A stretch of 64,000 bases of DNA from Carallia brachiata (lineage: Eukaryota > Streptophyta > Magnoliopsida > Malpighiales > Rhizophoraceae), in NCBI GenBank assembly GCA_021464245.1, contig JADCRB010000013.1, positions 3,192,455 through 3,256,454 of the forward strand, in the 5' to 3' direction. Positions within the stretch are counted from its first letter, which is position 1, and each line of letters opens with the position of its first letter. Made by a program: the position numbers and the translations under genes. Shown piece after piece: positions 59,801 to 64,000 of this stretch. The notes below the pieces were generated by a model. That model ran no database searches and had not been told where the DNA came from. It worked only from the letters and a program-made list of their open reading frames with translations.

Positions 59801-61482
59801 AAAGAGTCTTTGGACACTACGAAAGAGGACATAAATTTTACACAGTGAAAAAAAAATTAATGTGGTTGTTTTTATAAGCCAAAAGAATACCAATGTTATT
59901 AAGGATCACAATAATAATTTGAAGGTCATGCCCGTGAATTCCACGGACCAATATCTTCCTATAATACAGTGGTGATTATTATAGGTATCAGATATTATAT
60001 CAATAAACTTTATTCAATTGTAAACGAGCCTGAAGTCGTCCGTAAATTTGAAGGTCTTGAGTTCGTCTTTAACCATTTAACAAAAAAAAAAAAAAAGAAA
60101 TTAATGATATTACTCAAGTTTCTTGAAAAAGAAAATTGCTTTGTTTTTTATTTAGTGTCCGTTAGATTTACCTGTTTCATATTGTTGTTACAAATTTCAG
60201 TTGCAGATTGCTGAACCTAAAAAAATTAATGAAATATTTAGTTAATTTTATACTTATTATTATTGTTGACAGATTTAGACATTTAATTTATATTAATATG
60301 TTATATTAATAAAATTATTTTTATATTTTATGATATTTATTTTAGAATAAATATTCTAAAATAATATTGATACTTTTCTTACTTAAGTTTAAATTTTCTA
60401 AAAATTATTAACGTTCACTAGATAGTAAAAAAAAAATAATGTTTAAGATATTTTTATAAGTTTTAATGTTAGTGAAAATTTGAAGTGAAAAAAAAAAATC
60501 ATTCATAAGTTGTTGAAAAAAATGTTGTGTCTATGTAAATATTTCGTGAAATAAAGATGCAATTCTAACTCATGTAACAAGTGAAAAACTAAAAATAATA
60601 AAAAAGCATAAATATTTCTTAAGGCTACTTTAGTTTATTTAAATTATTTTTAACATTACAAACCAAACACCCCCTTAATATTCTTATACATGAATTCCTT
60701 AAAAGGGCATTTGTGCTCAAGCAAAACCAGTATTAAAACTTTTTTAATTTTAATAGAGATAGTTTGTCATCATAAAAAATAAAATTAATAAAAAGAATAA
60801 CTAAAGATTGAACCTTAAATTCTTAAAGTTAGAAACTTAAACTGTCAACTATGCTGCTTAGGGTAGGTCCTCTAACCACAAGTACTGAGCTTTAAATTTC
60901 CCAAAATTTCTGGCTAACTTATGTCATTACCCTAACAGTTCCAGGAAGCCCCTTGGAAAAACACAGGTAAATACCATATTGTTTTTTTTTTTTTTTTGAG
61001 AAAAAATACCATATTGTTGATGGAAGGGAATTTTTATAATTTTCTGGGAATCTTATCAGATGAAAAGGTAAACAAAAGTACAAAACAATTGCGGAAAGGA
61101 ACCCATTAGAGGGACACTGTCCCCAGACGCGTGGGAGCCGCGTCCCCCAAAATTTTTCCATGCCGAAACAACGGGCTTGTAGCACTACATTTCCAAGAAA
61201 GAAGTCCTTCACTTCAAGGAAGAAAAGTATTAATTTCTATATATAAGCATGAACTTAGCTGGGAAGTGAAAACCATCCAGAGAGCGGTCATTGACCTTGG
61301 CAGGGCTCTGCATATTGGCGTCATTCATCATTTTCTGCATTTTTCTTGGTCTTTGAAGCAGAAGTACTTTCTTGTTCAGGCCTCATTTTTCTTCTTTTGG
61401 GTCTGTTTTGGTTCTTTTTAACATTTCCGTTTGGTTTTCTCTGCTGGCTTTGTGTTATTTGAAATTGTTACTTTGAGAAGCC
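59801..61482. repeat. Upstream region of NLR-2, duplicate of 18320-19784
   Basis: Same order of landmarks as upstream of NLR-1, with many indels. A 40-bp stretch (GCATATTGGCGTCATTCATC region, about 61308-61335) close to the gene is absent upstream of NLR-1. Confidence 0.7.
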
Positions 61483-64000
61483 ATGAGTGACCTCATTTCC
61501 CTTTTTGTGAGTCCTGTCGTGAACAAGGTGATCGATATCATCACATCCTTTATCCACGAAGAGTTTCTCCTTGTTTGCGGTGTCCATGATGCTGTGGAGA
61601 ATCTGTCAAGCAATTTGAAAGCTATCCGGGCCGTGCTCAATGATGCAGAAGAGAAGCAGCTTGGTGACAGAAGCTTGAGAGACTGGCTGGCCAAGCTTAA
61701 AGATGCTGCTTATGATGCTGAAGACGTGCTGGATGCTTTTGCCACAGAAACTTTTGCTTGGAAGAGAAAGCAGAAATTCAGCAGCAATTGCTGTATTCCT
61801 TTCAGGCCAAGTGAGTTCTCCTTCAAGTATGATGTAGCTCATAAGATTAAGGAGATTTCAGAACGACTTGACACAATTGCCAAGGAAAGACAGAATTTTC
61901 AGCTCAGCACCAGTGATTTCGATGCTGGGTCCTTACAAGGGCATCCATTGACAGATTTTGTTGTGGATCCAACTAATGTTTTTGGTAGGGAAAAGGACAA
62001 AGAAGACATAGTAAACCTTCTGTTGTCTGAGAATTCTGATGCAGAAGGCAATGTTTCTGTCATCCCAATTTTTGGGATGGGAGGAATTGGCAAAACAACC
62101 CTTGCTCAGCTTGTCTTCAATGATAATAGGGTTGATCAACTTTTCACTGTCACTAAGATGTGGGTTTGTGTCACTGTTGACTTCAACATGACAAGGATCC
62201 TGCGAGAAATAATGGAGAGCTACGAGAAGTAAAGCTCTCTCCTGACATAACTGACAGGCAAATGGAGTCTCGGTTTCGAGATTTTATGTCAGGAAAGCGT
62301 TTTTTCATCGTTCTGGATGATGTCTGGACTCAAGAGTATGTCAAGGATTGGGAGCCGCTTCTACAACTCTTGCAGCTGGGAAGCAAGGTAGTAAAGTTTT
62401 GGTTACTACTCGAAACCTAGCCGTCTCAAATGCTGTTGGCACACAGCCTCCCTGCCATTTGGGCTTGCTATCTGAGGAAGATGGCTGGTTATTGTTCGAA
62501 AAAATGGCATTCAAGAGAGATTTTTTACCAGGTCATCTTCGGAGTAATTTGGAAGCCATTGGCAAGCAGATTGTTGCAAAGTGCCAAGGTCTGCCTTTGG
62601 CAGTAAAGGCAATGGGAGGTCTCCTGCGGGGCAATGTTAATGAGGAAAAATGGAACAGAATATTGGCAAGCGATACATGGCAGCTAGAAGATCAAAATTC
62701 TATTACAAATGCGCCTAAAATTCTTCCTGCTTTGAAGCTGAGCTACAACCATTTGCCTTCTCATCTAAAGCAATTGTTTGCATTTTGTTCCATATTTCCT
62801 AAGGCCTATGTAATCAATAAAAGAGATATGGTCAAGCTCTGGATGGCACAGGCCTTTCTTCAGTCCAGAGGACAAGTTAGTGCAGAGGATGTTGCCGCCG
62901 AATACTTCGATGACTTGCTGGTCAGGTCCTTTTTTCAACCCTTAAAAATTGGTGATGAGAAGCAATGCAGAATGCATGATCTTATACATGACTTGGCACA
63001 ATCCATCTCCAGCCCGTACTGCTGCCTAGTCAATGATAGCAAATCATGTCGTTGCCCGGATAATTGTCGTCATGTTTCGGTGCTTTGTCAAGATGTTGAG
63101 CAGCCTTGCCTGGAGATGGCTGATCACTTCAAGAAGCTGCGAACATTTTTAGTGCCTAGCGGATACTTGAAAAATTTTGGGCTAGCCCTTGACAAGTTAT
63201 TCCGTTCCCTAAGATATATCCGCACGTTGGATTTGAGTTCGAGCACACTGCTTGAATTGCCAAGCTCAATCGAAGAGTTGAAGCTGCTGCGCTACCTCGA
63301 CCTCTCGAAGACCGAGATCAAAGAGCTTCCCAACACAGTTTGCAACCTGTACAATTTACAAACTCTGAAACTCTTAGGGTGCCTCTGGCTTTTCAAACTT
63401 CCCAATGACTTGAGCAAGCTAGTGAACCTCGAATTCCTTGAGCTGGATGATATGTTCTGGTTCAAGTGCACCTCTTTGCCACCAAAACTTGGGAATCTAA
63501 CACGCCTGCGTGATTTGCATACCTTTAAGGTCGGGCGCCAAAGGGGATACCAAATTGTAGAATTGAAGCACATGGAATTTCTCACGGGCGCATTGCACAT
63601 ATCAAATCTCGAGAATGCGGTGAATGCAGCGGAAGCTAATTTGAATGGAATGGAGAGGCTTCAAAAGGTGGTGCTTGAATGGACAAGCAGAGATGTCAAC
63701 GTGCAAGATCAAGCAAAAGAGGAGAAGGTACTCAAAGATCTCCAACCTCACCACAACTTGAAGGAGCTCCACATTTCCCATTACAAAGCATCTAACTTTC
63801 CATATTGGATAAGAGATGGCACGCTCCACAATCTGAGCACACTTTCTTTCAATCATTGCACAAAATGTAAAGTCCTCACCATTGGATCGCTGCCTCACCT
63901 TCAGCAACTCACCCTCAAAGGTTTGCTGGAATTGGAAGAGTGGCCAGATGCTCCATACTTTTCCTTGCGGAGGCTCAAGATCAGCAACTGTCCCAAGCTA
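61483..64000 (+). pseudogene. NLR-2: CC-NB-ARC-LRR gene, frameshifted, runs off the window
   Basis: Starts MSDLISLFVSPVVNKV at ATG 61483 and is nearly identical to NLR-1: coiled coil, P-loop GMGGIGKTT (DNA about 62074-62100), kinase-2 FFIVLDDVW, GLPLAVKAMGG, MHD and the first LRRs. One A is missing after 62228 (GAGAAG against GAGAAAG), giving a stop at 62230-62232 after 249 codons. One G is missing near 62388 (AAGGTAG against AAGGGTAG). After both, the frame is open to the window end, including the site near 63650 where NLR-1 is broken. Thus the 5-prime end is intact here while NLR-1 has an intact NB-ARC. A functional receptor requires both deletions to be sequence errors. The 3-prime end lies outside. 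Confidence 0.85.

Noticed and set aside
1..64000. CRISPR arrays, rRNA genes, tRNA genes, bacterial operons
   Set aside because: Looked for regular spaced repeats, rRNA motifs and clover-leaf signatures; none seen. The direct repeats present are tandem duplications and transposons of a plant genome.

Overview
This is nuclear DNA of a flowering plant, most likely a (woody) eudicot. The evidence is strongly AT-rich intergenic sequence, GT-AG introns, CC-NB-ARC-LRR resistance-type genes, phloem-protein-2 (PP2) lectin genes and plant-type transposons (Ty1-copia, MULE, hAT, PIF/Harbinger-like). Two gene families dominate: four PP2-like copies (1.6-3.6, 25.1-26.4, 27.8-29.9 and 39.1-41.1 kb) and two nearly identical CNL genes (19.8-23.4 kb and 61.5 kb to the window end). 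Only the PP2 copy at 39.1-41.1 kb reads cleanly from start to stop, as 229 residues in four exons with an N-terminal hydrophobic anchor. Every other copy of either family carries one or more small indels, a deletion or a transposon.

Layout: 0-6.4 kb holds PP2-1 (hAT MITE upstream, frameshift in exon 3) and a flanking repeat block. 5.76-13.6 kb is a 3.9-kb tandem duplication whose junction is a single N; each unit carries a PIF/Harbinger-like insertion containing a possible captured 5-prime gene end. 13.6-19.8 kb is repeats, a second flanking block split by a GC-rich island (16.4-17.5 kb), and the upstream region of NLR-1. 19.8-23.4 kb is NLR-1. 25-30 kb has broken PP2-2 and PP2-3, the latter without exons 2-3 and with a 937-bp MITE in exon 4. 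30-32.8 kb is a third flanking block with MULE-type and hAT MITEs. 32.8-39 kb is gene-poor, with a vacuolar H+-pyrophosphatase exon relic at 37.4 kb. 39.1-41.1 kb is the intact PP2-4.

41.9-57.2 kb is a decayed Sirevirus-like Ty1-copia element interrupted twice: by a 4.9-kb MULE (44159-49074, 9-bp target duplication) inside gag, and by a roughly 3.9-kb hAT element inside reverse transcriptase (about 51.27-55.18 kb). 57.2-61.5 kb is repeats and the duplicated NLR upstream region, followed by NLR-2.

The likely history is repeated segmental duplication of a PP2-plus-flank unit and of an NLR-plus-upstream unit, then transposon insertion and decay. Several lesions fall in short homopolymers and the large tandem duplication has an N at its joint, so part of the apparent pseudogenisation and duplication may be an assembly or sequencing artefact. 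The most interesting items are the MULE with a second, convergent zinc-finger-like gene, the membrane-anchored PP2 architecture, the reciprocally broken NLR pair with signs of gene conversion, and the gene-fragment-carrying PIF/Harbinger-like element.
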